33,652 nucleotides of DNA from positions 1 to 33,652 of the forward strand of contig PLDF01000454.1 in assembly GCA_003135055.1 (NCBI GenBank). Direction: 5' to 3'. Positions 16,856-24,863 of the stretch are shown in pieces. This stretch comes from Bryobacterales bacterium. Lineage in GTDB: Bacteria; Acidobacteriota; Terriglobia; Bryobacterales; Bryobacteraceae. The position numbers were made by a program, and so were the translations under genes. Numbering within the stretch: the stretch's first letter is position 1; every line of letters starts with the position of its first letter. Under the pieces are notes generated by a model. The model did no database searches, was not told the origin of the DNA, and saw only the letters and a list, made by a program, of their open reading frames with translations.

Positions 16856-16884
16856 TTGAATGGCCGGATCAATCAAGGTATTAT
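16856..16884 (+). promoter_or_regulatory. Promoter of the toxin-antitoxin operon, probably leaderless transcript
   Basis: TTGAAT (16856-16861) and TATTAT (16879-16884) are separated by 17 bases. Each differs from the sigma-70 consensus at one or two positions. The expected transcription start, seven bases past the -10, falls on the antitoxin's GTG at 16891. The nearest purine-rich motif (AAGG, 16875-16878) is 12 bases away and upstream of the start point. Confidence 0.6.
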
Positions 16885-16890
16885 AGCTTT

Positions 16891-17190
16891 GTGAAAAGAG
16901 CCAGTATCACCGATGCGAAGAATCGTCTCAGTCAACTGATCGATGGCCTCAAAGGAGGCTCGCCTGTTCTGATTGTGGACCGGGGGCGTCCCGTCGCCCG
17001 GCTGGAACCGGTGACCGGAGTATCCGAGACGGACAGCAACGGCCGGCTCGCGCGCCTTGTCCGCGAGGGAATCGTGCGGCCGGGACGCGCCTCCTTGCCC
17101 AAGGGTTTCTTCACCGTCCCCCCACCGCGGCCCAAGCCCGGCGCGTCCGCCTTGAGGGTATTGCTGGAAGAGCGGATTGAAGGCCGATGA
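16891..17190 (+). CDS. Antitoxin, Phd/YefM family
   Basis: The protein has 99 residues from the GTG at 16891. The N-terminus (VKRASITDAKNRLSQLID) and RGRPVARLEP (residues 31-40) are the Phd/YefM DNA-binding fold. The C-terminal half (from about residue 50) is Pro/Arg-rich and would wrap the toxin. The last codons overlap the PIN toxin start by 4 bp (ATGA), so the two are translated together. Antitoxins of this type bind the toxin and repress the shared promoter. An open frame running upstream to 16810 is ignored because it crosses the promoter. Confidence 0.85.
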   Translation: MKRASITDAKNRLSQLIDGLKGGSPVLIVDRGRPVARLEPVTGVSETDSNGRLARLVREGIVRPGRASLPKGFFTVPPPRPKPGASALRVLLEERIEGR

Positions 17191-17624
17191 GGTTTTGGGA
17201 CGCCTCGGCGCTGGTTCCGCTGATTGTCAACGAGCCGGCCACGAAGCGAATGCAGACTCTCGCCGCCAAAGATCCATCCATGCTCGTGTGGTGGGGCACG
17301 GAAGTGGAATGCGCCTCGGCGCTGGCACGCCTGGAACGGGAGGGCGACTTGGCAGGTCCGGCTGCCGTGACGGCATTCAGGCGCCTGACACAGCTTGCCG
17401 CCGCTTGGCATGAGATCGAGCCGGGCGAGGCTGTTCGGGAGACGGCGGTGAGGTTTCTCCGCGTCCATGCGCTCCGCGCCGCGGATTCCTTGCAACTTGC
17501 CGCCGCACTCGTGGCGGCGGAAGGGCGTCCGGCAGCGCTCGGCTTGGTAACCCTGGACGACCGCCTGGCTTCGGCGGCTCGCAAGGAAGGATTTGCGATC
17601 GCCGGATTTGCAGTTTCGGAATAG
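17187..17624 (+). CDS. PIN-domain ribonuclease toxin (VapC family)
   Basis: This 145-residue protein has the PIN acidic residues: D5 in FWDASALV, E41 in TEVECASAL, D100 in RAADSLQLAAA, and D124/D125 in VTLDDRL. These coordinate Mg/Mn for RNA cleavage; VapC toxins cut tRNA or rRNA. It overlaps the antitoxin gene by 4 bp. All active-site residues are present, so the toxin should be functional. It pairs a VapC-type toxin with a Phd/YefM-type antitoxin, a known combination. A REP-like hairpin lies 46 bases after the stop. Confidence 0.9.
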   Translation: MRFWDASALVPLIVNEPATKRMQTLAAKDPSMLVWWGTEVECASALARLEREGDLAGPAAVTAFRRLTQLAAAWHEIEPGEAVRETAVRFLRVHALRAADSLQLAAALVAAEGRPAALGLVTLDDRLASAARKEGFAIAGFAVSE

Positions 17625-17669
17625 CGTCAGACTCCCGTCGTGTCCGTGGTCGTATCGCCCGGCGGCGAA

Positions 17670-17691
17670 GGACAGGCCAGGAGGCCTGTCC
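17670..17691 (+). repeat. REP-like hairpin
   Basis: A perfect 9-bp stem (GGACAGGCC / GGCCTGTCC) with loop AGGA is followed by CACATTGGG. The stem is identical to that at 6822-6843. It may also serve as a 3' hairpin of the toxin-antitoxin transcript. Confidence 0.8.
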
Positions 17692-17759
17692 CACATTGGG
17701 TCCCACATGCCGTGGAGTGGTGTCGTGGGGTAGTGTCGTGAAGGGTACAGGCGGTGGAT

Positions 17760-17970
17760 TTCAACGCGGAGGCGCGGAGAGGCGGAGGAAAGCGCGGAGT
17801 TTTTGAGAGAGTGCCGATTAGCGGAACGGGGGCGCGATGGTTGTCCAGGCGATTCGTCGGGACCACTTCGGGACCATTTCGGGACAGCCGGGGAGGCTGG
17901 AGAAACGGAGTTCGACGATAAAGACGCAACTCCGCGGTGAACTCCGCCTCTCCGTTTGCTCCGCGTTGAA
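17760..17970. repeat. MITE-like inverted repeat built from CGCGGAG/GGCGGAG motifs
   Basis: The ends TTCAACGCGGAG (17760-17771) and its exact complement at 17959-17970 form a 12-bp terminal inverted repeat. Inside them, CGGAGAGGCGGAG (17775-17787) is again matched perfectly by 17942-17954. The centre (17859-17887) has three near-repeats of CGGGACCA. It encodes no protein. Repeats rich in CGCGGAG are frequent in Acidobacteria and other soil bacteria. The element fills most of the gap between the toxin and yceI. Confidence 0.7.
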
Positions 17971-18003
17971 GCGCAGCCCGCCCTTACCAAGGAACCCGGG
18001 GGA

Positions 18004-18549
18004 CTACGCCGCCGCGGCGGTTTCTTTCACTGCCTGAACGTCGAGCGTAATGTCCACTTTGTCGCCCACCACAAAGCCGCCGCCATCGAGCGCTATGTTG
18101 AACACGAGACCGAAATCCCTGCGGTCAATCGAGGTCTTGGCGGAAAAACCGGAGCGCTCGCCGCCCCACGGGTCCTTCTGGCGTCCGAAGTATTCCGCAT
18201 CCAGCGTCACCGGCTTCGAAACCCCGCGGATGGCGAGGTTGCCCGAAACCTTGAAATGTTCGCTATCCACGTTCTGCACGCTCACGCTCTCAAACGTAAT
18301 ATTCGGGTGGTTGGCCGCATCGAAGAAATCCGCCGAGCGCAAGTGCTCGTCCCGCTGAGGCTCCCTGGTATCGATGGAGGCGACGTCTATGCTTATCTGA
18401 ACCTGCGAGTTTGACGGGTCGGCGTCGTCGGTTTCAAGAGACCCGCTCCAGGTCTTGAAGCTGCCGTGTACGCGTGAAATCATCAGGTGCCGGACGGAAA
18501 AACTCACGCTCGAATGCACCGTATCGAACTTCCATTTTTCTAGCGCCAT
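18004..18549 (-). CDS. YceI-family protein
   Basis: This 181-residue protein begins MALEKWKFDTVHSSVSFSVRHL, typical of YceI. Other family landmarks are VHGSFKTWSGSL (28-39), RDEHLRSADFFDAANHPNITF (66-86), GNLAIRGVSKPVTLDAEY, and DRRDFGLVFN near residue 142. YceI proteins have a lipocalin-like barrel that binds isoprenoid or other hydrophobic ligands. Unlike E. coli YceI, this one lacks a signal peptide and is probably cytosolic. It diverges from the MFS gene at 18634, and the 84-base gap must hold both promoters. Confidence 0.9.
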   Translation of the reverse strand: MALEKWKFDTVHSSVSFSVRHLMISRVHGSFKTWSGSLETDDADPSNSQVQISIDVASIDTREPQRDEHLRSADFFDAANHPNITFESVSVQNVDSEHFKVSGNLAIRGVSKPVTLDAEYFGRQKDPWGGERSGFSAKTSIDRRDFGLVFNIALDGGGFVVGDKVDITLDVQAVKETAAAA

Positions 18550-18633
18550 ATGCCCCTATTGATGCACGCTGCGCCGGTTCGGATTCGGATCGCTCAAGTC
18601 TGGCGGGCGCGGCCGATCCCCCATAATTGAAGG

Positions 18634-19854
18634 GTGTCCGGCCGTGTCGCGTTCCAATACCCCAACTTCCGCTACTACATGACCGCCCGGTTTCTGGCGA
18701 CCGCTTCTTCGGAAATGCAGGCCGTCGCCGTCGGCTGGCAGATCTATTCGATTACCCACCGGCCACTCGACCTGGGGCTCGCCGGATTGGCGCAATTCCT
18801 GCCCGGCGTGCTGCTCTTCCTGGTGTCCGGGCACGCGGCCGATCGCTTCCCTCGCCGCCGTATCATCATGGCGTGCTTCGCCGGGTTGTCGCTCTGCTCG
18901 CTGGCGCTGCTCGGGCTCACCGCCATGGCCGTCCATTCCACCTGGCCGATTTATGCGGTGCTGCTCGGCAACGGCGTGGTGCGCTCATTCAACGGGCCGG
19001 CCGGACAATCGATCCTTCCCTCGCTGGTGACGGAAGAACATTTCCCGAATGCCATCGCGTGGAGCGCTTCCATCTTCATGTCGGCTACGATTATGGGCCC
19101 CGCGATCGGCGGGCTGCTCTACGGATTCACGGCCAGCCCGGCGCCGGTGTATGGCTCCGCCGCAGTGGGGGCGCTCACGTCTCTAGTGCTGGTATCGAGG
19201 ATGCGCGTGAAACTGCCGGTATGGCCCCGCACAGCCGCCACGGCCGGGATGGTGCTCGACGGCTTGCGCTATATATGGAGCAAGAAACTGGTGCTTGGCG
19301 CGATGTCGCTCGATCTGTTCGCGGTGCTGCTGGGCGGCGCAGTGGCGCTGCTGCCGGTGTACGCGGCCCAGATCCTAAAGATCGGCCCATCGGGACTCGG
19401 ATTGCTTCGCAGCGGACCAGGCATGGGCGCGCTCCTGGTCGCCGTGGTGACTGCATACCGGCCACTCAAACGCAATGCCGGCGCGGCGATGCTGTGGTGC
19501 GTTGCCGGTTTCGGCGCGTTCACCATAGTCTTCGGCTTTTCACGCAATGCAGCCCTTTCCATGGCGGCGCTGGCGCTGATGGGCGCGTGCGATATGGTGA
19601 GCGTAATCGTACGCCAGACCATGGTTCAACTGGCCACCCCCGACGAAATGCGCGGCCGCGTGAGCGCCGTGAATATGGTCTTCATCGGCGCATCGAACGA
19701 GCTCGGCCAGTTCGAATCCGGCATCACGGCGCAGTGGTTTGGAACGGTTCCAGCGGTGGTCTTGGGCGGCCTGGGGACCATCGGCGTTGTGGCTTTGTGG
19801 GCGCGGATGTTCCCCGAGCTGCGCCGCGTGGATGAGCTGACAAAGCTAAGGTAG
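18634..19854 (+). CDS. MFS exporter, EntS-like (DHA3 family)
   Basis: This 406-residue protein starts with GTG at 18634. The beginning FQYPNFRYYMTARFLATASSEMQAVAVGWQIY is typical of the DHA3/EntS group. Motif A is GHAADRFPRRR (66-76), and about 12 membrane segments can be traced. The second half carries RQTMVQLATPDEMRGRVSAVN, the loop conserved in EntS-like siderophore exporters. The substrate may be a siderophore or macrolide-like compound, but no biosynthetic genes lie nearby. The start is supported by alignment with family N-termini rather than by an RBS, which is weak. Confidence 0.88.
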   Translation: MSGRVAFQYPNFRYYMTARFLATASSEMQAVAVGWQIYSITHRPLDLGLAGLAQFLPGVLLFLVSGHAADRFPRRRIIMACFAGLSLCSLALLGLTAMAVHSTWPIYAVLLGNGVVRSFNGPAGQSILPSLVTEEHFPNAIAWSASIFMSATIMGPAIGGLLYGFTASPAPVYGSAAVGALTSLVLVSRMRVKLPVWPRTAATAGMVLDGLRYIWSKKLVLGAMSLDLFAVLLGGAVALLPVYAAQILKIGPSGLGLLRSGPGMGALLVAVVTAYRPLKRNAGAAMLWCVAGFGAFTIVFGFSRNAALSMAALALMGACDMVSVIVRQTMVQLATPDEMRGRVSAVNMVFIGASNELGQFESGITAQWFGTVPAVVLGGLGTIGVVALWARMFPELRRVDELTKLR

Positions 19855-20259
19855 GGCATGCTTCAGCTTGCCGGGGGTAGGTTGTTAGGCGCCGGGGGCA
19901 AGGTGACGCAACTGCTCACTCCGTAAGGAGGCGCCTCGGCGCTTCTTCAGATGGGCGTGTCCGGGGAAGGTTGCCCGTGCCTGCAATTTACATGCAGCCG
20001 GATGCCGTGCTTGCGGTGACCGGGACGTATCGCCGCTCACGGCCACCACGCTTACTACGGGGACTTCGGGCCCGCGCCGGCCGGCGCACTTCTACGGATG
20101 CGTCAGACGGCCGTGTTTAGCGGCTACCTTTCTTCGATTGCCAAACGCCGCTCCACTATATGTGCGGCGCCCTGTTTGCCCAACCGTTCCGGCCGCTGCG
20201 CTTGATCACTCGTCACTGCCGATTTCAAGATGTATGCTGAGTAGGCAACACCGGCACTA
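19855..20259. other. Intergenic region with a possible terminator and no gene
   Basis: Near 19927-19948 an AGGCGCC-TC-GGCGCTT hairpin could terminate the MFS transcript, although no long T run follows. The remaining 300 bases show no coding frame with support. No clear promoter for the MutS-like gene is seen. Confidence 0.45.
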
Positions 20260-22098
20260 ATGAACAGAGCTGATGCAGGACCCCGCGATATCTATTCGCA
20301 GCGGCTCGAAAGCCGTCGCGCCAGCCTGGCGGCGAACGAGCGGCGGATCCAATTACACGGGTACTTGCAACGGGCAATTCTTCTCGGTGCTTTGGCGGCT
20401 ATTCTTCTAGCGCTGCACCACGCATTCTCGATAGGTTGGCAGGTTGTGCCTGTAGCGGCGTTTGTGACATTGTCCGCCAGTCACGACTGGCTTGTTCGAA
20501 TTTCAGATGTACGCCGGCGCGCCGTACGGTACTTCGAACGTGGCCTATTGCGGTTGGATGGAAAGTGGAGCGGTACTGGCGATCCGGGCGTCCGGTACCT
20601 CGATCCCGCTCACCCGTATGCACAGGATCTCGATTTGTTCGGCAACCGGTCCCTTTTCGAGCTTCTTTGCAATGCCCGCACTCCAATGGGACAGAACACA
20701 TTGGCGGCCTGGCTGATGGAACCTGCGATGCCAGCCGTCATTCGAGCGCGTCAGGAGGCTGTTGTGGACCTGGCTCCGCGGGTGGACTTGCGCGAGGACA
20801 TCGCAGTGCTCGGAGAGAACGCTCGTACAGGCGTACATACGGAAGCGCTGTTCGCATGGGGAGAACGGGAGCCGTTACTCGAACCTTCACCGTTTCGCAT
20901 CGTGGCCTGCGGGCTCTCGGTTCTGGGAGCGACCGCCGTTATCGCATTGATCGCGTATCTTCTGGCTCAATTCGGGATGTTCAGATTGCCGGAAAAGACC
21001 ATGGCCGGGATGCAGCTCTATTGCCTGTTCATGGGCATTGTTTACTCGGCCATCCTGCGGCGTTTCAAGAAGCGCACGAGCCGGATTATCAACGAAATCG
21101 ATGCCGCCGGGTATGAGCTCAGCCTCATTGCGGGGGTTCTCCGCAGATTAGAATCCGAGCGGTTCACCTCTCCGCGACCGACAGCGTTGCGAGCGAAACT
21201 GGATACCGAAGGCTGGCCTCCCTCAAGACGAATCGCGAAACTGAACAGGCTGATCGAATTGGTCGACTCCCGCAGAAACATGGCTGTCAAAGTTATCGGT
21301 CCGCTGCTGCTCTGGGATCTGCATCTCTCCTATTCGATCGAGAATTGGCGCAGAGTGTCCGGGCCGGCCATTCGCCGCTGGTTGAATGCCGTCGGCGAAA
21401 TAGAAGCGATTTCATCGCTCGCCGGCTACTATTACGAGCATCCGGGCGATGTATTCCCGGAGTTTACGCCGGAACGGCCCTGCTTCGACGCGACGGCGAT
21501 CGGTCATCCGCTGCTGGATGAAAGCCGGGTGGTGCGCAGTGACGTCCGCCTCGACGGCGAGTTGCGCTTCCTGGTGGTAAGTGGGTCGAATATGTCGGGG
21601 AAAAGCACTTTGCTGCGCACGCTTGGGATCAACGCCGTGCCGGCGCAAGCAGGCGCCCCGGTGCGCGCTAAACGGCTGATCATGTCACCCTTGGCTATTG
21701 GCGCCTCGATAAGGATAACGGATTCTTTGCACAGCGGCGTCTCCCGTTTTTATGCCGAGATCCTGCGGATCCGCCAGATCGTTAATCTAACCGGCGGAAT
21801 ATTGCCGGTATTCTTCCTGGTGGATGAATTTCTGCAAGGGACCAACTCGAACGACCGGAGCGTGGGAGCGGAAGCCCTGGTACGGGGCCTATTGAGGCGC
21901 GGCGCTGTGGGTCTGATCACCACCCACGATCTGGCTCTCGCGGAAATTGCCGGAAGGCTGGGGAGACAAGCGGCCAATGTCCATTTCGAAGATCGGATCG
22001 ATGGCGGCCGAATGTACTTCGATTACAAATTGCGACACGGCGTGGTGCAGACTAGTAACGCGATCGAGCTGATGCGGTCGGTGGGGCTGAGTGTTTAA
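20260..22098 (+). CDS. Membrane-anchored MutS-family ATPase
   Basis: The protein has 612 residues. The C-terminal MutS domain V is intact: Walker A SGSNMSGKST (441-450), SLHSGVSRFYAEI (489-501), Walker B FFLVDEF (518-524) followed by LQGTNSNDR, and TTHD (554-557). A MutS core/lever region lies at about 120-390. Unlike MutS1 or MutS2, it lacks the mismatch-recognition domain (no F-x-E) and any Smr domain. It has hydrophobic segments near 38-72, 214-240 and 250-266, which suggest anchoring in the inner membrane. Such membrane MutS-like proteins exist in several phyla but their role is unsettled. It stands alone between intergenic regions. Confidence 0.85.
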   Translation: MNRADAGPRDIYSQRLESRRASLAANERRIQLHGYLQRAILLGALAAILLALHHAFSIGWQVVPVAAFVTLSASHDWLVRISDVRRRAVRYFERGLLRLDGKWSGTGDPGVRYLDPAHPYAQDLDLFGNRSLFELLCNARTPMGQNTLAAWLMEPAMPAVIRARQEAVVDLAPRVDLREDIAVLGENARTGVHTEALFAWGEREPLLEPSPFRIVACGLSVLGATAVIALIAYLLAQFGMFRLPEKTMAGMQLYCLFMGIVYSAILRRFKKRTSRIINEIDAAGYELSLIAGVLRRLESERFTSPRPTALRAKLDTEGWPPSRRIAKLNRLIELVDSRRNMAVKVIGPLLLWDLHLSYSIENWRRVSGPAIRRWLNAVGEIEAISSLAGYYYEHPGDVFPEFTPERPCFDATAIGHPLLDESRVVRSDVRLDGELRFLVVSGSNMSGKSTLLRTLGINAVPAQAGAPVRAKRLIMSPLAIGASIRITDSLHSGVSRFYAEILRIRQIVNLTGGILPVFFLVDEFLQGTNSNDRSVGAEALVRGLLRRGAVGLITTHDLALAEIAGRLGRQAANVHFEDRIDGGRMYFDYKLRHGVVQTSNAIELMRSVGLSV

Positions 22099-22151
22099 GG
22101 CCTGCGGGATTCCAACGGATGCCGCTCCTATCCGGCGTCCCGGGCAGCGGC

Positions 22152-22754
22152 CTACCTCTGCTTGGCCTTGATGAAATCCATCTCGGTCTGCTTCGGAATC
22201 CCCGGCTCGAAGCACCGGCGGCAGCGCGCTTCGTAAATATCCGACGCGCCCACTACGATCAGATCCTCCGACCCCCGCAGCCGCTGCGTGTGTTTCGCCG
22301 GATTCCCGCAGCGCACGCAGATCGCCAGCGTCTTGGTGATGGATTCCGCATGCGCCAGCAGATCCGGCATGGGGGCGAACGGCCGCCCCATGTAATCGGT
22401 ATCGAGGCCGGCGATAATCACCTGCTTGCCGCTATCGGCTAGTTTCTGCGCCACATCCACAAGCTGCGGCCCCATGAAATTGGCTTCGTCGATCCCGATC
22501 ACTTCGGACCGCCAATCGATGCGGTCGAGGATCTCGCCGGCGCCGCTCACTACCTGCGACTTCATCCGCAGATCGCCGTGGGAGACGATTTCGTCCTCGG
22601 AGTAGCGGGTGTCGATCGCCGGCTTGAATACCTCCACTCGCTTGCGCGCAATCATGGCGCGGCGCAGGCGGCGGATCAACTCTTCGCTCTTGCCCGAAAA
22701 CATGGGTCCGCAGATGACTTCGATCCAACCGACGTTGCCGGTGATAATGTCCAT
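22152..22754 (-). CDS. tdk: Thymidine kinase
   Basis: The protein has 200 residues from the ATG at 22754; an upstream in-frame TTG at 22775 is less likely. The P-loop GPMFSGKS is at 16-23, the catalytic E90 is in GIDEANFM, and the lasso-domain zinc cysteines are C146, C149, C178 and C181. It phosphorylates thymidine to dTMP in nucleotide salvage. Length and all key residues fit functional type II thymidine kinase. A REP-like hairpin lies about 50 bases upstream of its start. Confidence 0.95.
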   Translation of the reverse strand: MDIITGNVGWIEVICGPMFSGKSEELIRRLRRAMIARKRVEVFKPAIDTRYSEDEIVSHGDLRMKSQVVSGAGEILDRIDWRSEVIGIDEANFMGPQLVDVAQKLADSGKQVIIAGLDTDYMGRPFAPMPDLLAHAESITKTLAICVRCGNPAKHTQRLRGSEDLIVVGASDIYEARCRRCFEPGIPKQTEMDFIKAKQR

Positions 22755-22802
22755 GAATCCGATGTTAACCCGCAAGGCTTACCGGGTTCTGCTGGGCCCC
22801 GC

Positions 22803-22822
22803 GTGGGGCAGGTTGCTAACCT
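22803..22822 (-). repeat. REP-like hairpin upstream of tdk
   Basis: On the minus strand the stem AGGTT / AACCT closes the loop AGC and is followed by GCCCCAC. This has the same hairpin-then-CTGCCCCAC order as the other copies. Confidence 0.6.
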
Positions 22823-22834
22823 CAATGTTGCAGG

Positions 22835-22948
22835 GCGGACCCCCTGGTCCGCGGCCGCCCCCTGGTCGGCCTCTCTGGGATGGCATGGGGCTGATTTGGC
22901 TGGGCGAAGAGCGGGTCCAGCGGGACCCGCGCGGACCAGGGGGTCCGC
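22835..22948. repeat. Cluster of three perfect hairpins before the DUF1810 gene
   Basis: GCGGACC with loop CCCT pairs within 22835-22852. GCGGGTCC with loop AGCG pairs within 22911-22930. GCGGACC with loop AGGG pairs within 22931-22948. The first and third are inverted copies of one another, so 22835-22948 can also fold as one long structure. Each loop is exactly four bases. Confidence 0.75.
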
Positions 22949-23012
22949 GTCCCCGATCGGCCTGTGGTCCGTCGCGCCTTGGCGATTGCAGTATCATGAG
23001 ACTCATCCAACC

Positions 23013-23432
23013 TTGCATGATCCTCACCATCTTCAACGCTTTGTAGAGGCCCAGGATCACGTCTACGACCAGGTATGCTCGGAACTACGGAAGGGCGATA
23101 AGCGAGGCCATTGGATCTGGATTATTTTCCCGCAAATTAAGGGCTTGGGCCACAGTGCGACTGCGGCGAAGTTCGCAATTTCTTCGCGGGAGGAGGCCAT
23201 AGCGTACCTCGAGCACCCGATACTTGGGCCGAGGCTAAGAGAATGTACGCGGCTGGTGACGCTTGTGGAGGGACGTTCACTAAACCAGATATTTGGCTAT
23301 CCCGATGACCTGAAGTTTCGATCTTCCATGACTCTGTTCGCCCAAGTCACGGCTGACAACCAGGTTTTTGTGGAGGCGTTGGAGAAATATGGCGGTGGTG
23401 AATTCGACCGCTTGACGCTGGAGCGGCTGTGA
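23013..23432 (+). CDS. DUF1810-family protein
   Basis: The family motifs are HHLQRFVEAQDHVYDQVCSEL, then HWIWIIFPQIKGLGHSATAAKFAI, EAIAYLEHPILGPRLRECTRLV, IFGYPDDLKFRSSMTLF, and the C-terminal FDRLTLERL. No ATG exists in this frame near the expected start. The TTG at 23013 gives 139 residues, the normal family length, and places the conserved HHLQRF seven residues in. It lacks a clear Shine-Dalgarno, and three strong hairpins lie just upstream. DUF1810 (YPO1253-like) proteins have an alpha-helical fold and no established function. Confidence 0.8.
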   Translation: MHDPHHLQRFVEAQDHVYDQVCSELRKGDKRGHWIWIIFPQIKGLGHSATAAKFAISSREEAIAYLEHPILGPRLRECTRLVTLVEGRSLNQIFGYPDDLKFRSSMTLFAQVTADNQVFVEALEKYGGGEFDRLTLERL

Positions 23433-23488
23433 TCGGCGACGCCGGAGCGATGGCATCCGGGTAAACCATCCGGGTCAGCCAAGAGGGG

Positions 23489-24856
23489 TCAATCGGGAAT
23501 GCGCATCACGCGGATCTCCGCGGCCGAAAATTCCGCGCCGGGCTTCAGCTTACCGTCTTCGCCAAGCTGGTCCCATCCGGAGTTCGCGATGAAGTGGAAG
23601 TCGCGGCCCGTTACCACCCCATGCGTCGGCTGGCCCAATCCCGGCCAGTTGGCCTCCACCGTCTGCCAGCTCAGCGCCCGCGTGAGACCCGCGTCGAGCG
23701 AGATGCGAATCACGCGCGGCGGAGATGTGCCATTGCGGATCGCGATCAGCGATGCGCCCGCGAGATACAGCCCGTCAATTCCCGCCAGCGAAAGCTCCGG
23801 CGGATGTTCGAGCAGCTTGACGGATTTCGTCTTGAGGTCGAGAATGCCGATGCCGCGCGAGTAATCCGGCACGAACAACCGGCTTCCATCGGGAGCCAGC
23901 GCCGGAGTTTGCGGCGACCGGAACGTACCCGGCGCCACCAGCAACTCCAGGCCGCGGCGGGCGGGGTCCAGGTGGTAGACGGCGCCGGAGCCGTCGGAAA
24001 CGTACACGTCGCCCGCCGGACCGATGGTCATGTCGCCAAGAGCGTGCTTGCCCGGCTCCTTCACGTCGTAGCGATGCAGCAGCTTGCCGGAATCCAGGTC
24101 GTATTCGAGCAGTGCGGAGCGGCCATCGGCGGCAGCGGTAAATGCCAACGCCTCGGGCATGGCGGCGGTAGTTGCCCAGAGCGTACGCCGCTTGGAGTCG
24201 GCGCGCAAAGCCAGCATGGCCCATATGTCGCGCTGCCCTTCCGGCACGAAATCGGCGGCGCCCCCGTTCGCGGCGTGCCCTTTCACGGCGTGCCCTTTCA
24301 CGGCATGCCCTTGCAAATCGATGGCGACGATCTTGCCGTGCCGCACGCTGCTTACGAAGAAGCGGCGAGTGGCGGCATCGTAGGCGATGTCTTCGGCCAC
24401 CAGATCGGGCTCCGGCAGTTTCACGAACGGCTTGCTGGACGTCACCGGCTGCCTGGCGGCGTCGAGTCGCGCAACGGCCGCGCGGAAGGCTTGGTTGTCG
24501 CGAACCGCGGCGAAATCCGGATCGACGGCCAGGTTTGCGAAAGTCAAGCCGGATTTCGAGAAGATCGTCAGCCAATCTAGCGCGGCTTTGTTGTTGCCGG
24601 ACGCGGCCTCTACTTTCGCCAGACGATAGACGATGTCCGCACGCCCGTCGAGCAGTTCATGGAGGCGCGTCAGGTGAGTCCGGCAGTCGTCAAATTGCCT
24701 GGCTCCGCAAGCGTTCGCGGCGGCGGCGGATTCCTGCGCGTATTGGTCGATCCAGGAAGATTCGGCCGCCGCCGCGAGAAACACCACGCCCGCAAGAGCA
24801 TAAGTGGGGCGGGCCCACGGCCTGCCAAGACCGGCGATCTTCGATAGATCTTTCAC
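23489..24856 (-). CDS. Exported protein with TPR-like region and NHL/SMP-30-type beta-propeller
   Basis: This 455-residue protein starts with GTG at 24856, seven bases after the hydrolase stop. A signal peptide (TYALAGVVFLAAAAES) ends near residue 33. Residues 40-130 look like TPR helices (HLTRLHELLDGRADIVYRLAKVEAASGNNKAALDWL). From about 150 on, repeated blades follow, for example EDIAYDAATRRFFVSSVRHGKI, GDMTIGPAGDVYVSDG and PALAPDGSRLFVPDYSRGIGILDL. The propeller resembles SMP-30/NHL proteins, but calcium ligands cannot be verified. The sequence before the signal peptide (GLGRPWARPTYA) is encoded by a REP-like repeat, and blade 1 contains a threefold GHAVK-type repeat. It is the last gene of the bamD-led run. 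Confidence 0.8.
   Translation of the reverse strand: MKDLSKIAGLGRPWARPTYALAGVVFLAAAAESSWIDQYAQESAAAANACGARQFDDCRTHLTRLHELLDGRADIVYRLAKVEAASGNNKAALDWLTIFSKSGLTFANLAVDPDFAAVRDNQAFRAAVARLDAARQPVTSSKPFVKLPEPDLVAEDIAYDAATRRFFVSSVRHGKIVAIDLQGHAVKGHAVKGHAANGGAADFVPEGQRDIWAMLALRADSKRRTLWATTAAMPEALAFTAAADGRSALLEYDLDSGKLLHRYDVKEPGKHALGDMTIGPAGDVYVSDGSGAVYHLDPARRGLELLVAPGTFRSPQTPALAPDGSRLFVPDYSRGIGILDLKTKSVKLLEHPPELSLAGIDGLYLAGASLIAIRNGTSPPRVIRISLDAGLTRALSWQTVEANWPGLGQPTHGVVTGRDFHFIANSGWDQLGEDGKLKPGAEFSAAEIRVMRIPD
24268..24312 (-). repeat. Coding tandem repeat (15-bp unit, three copies)
   Basis: Three near-identical 15-bp units (GGCGTGCCCTTTCAC type) encode GHAVK, GHAVK, GHAAN in the propeller protein. 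The third unit is slightly diverged. The unit is a multiple of three, so copy-number change would keep the frame. Confidence 0.8.
24802..24827 (-). repeat. REP-like repeat inside the propeller gene's signal-peptide region
   Basis: This is the reverse complement of 15494-15519 with two differences. In the gene it encodes the residues just before the hydrophobic core of the signal peptide. Confidence 0.75.
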
Positions 24857-24863
24857 ACAGCTC

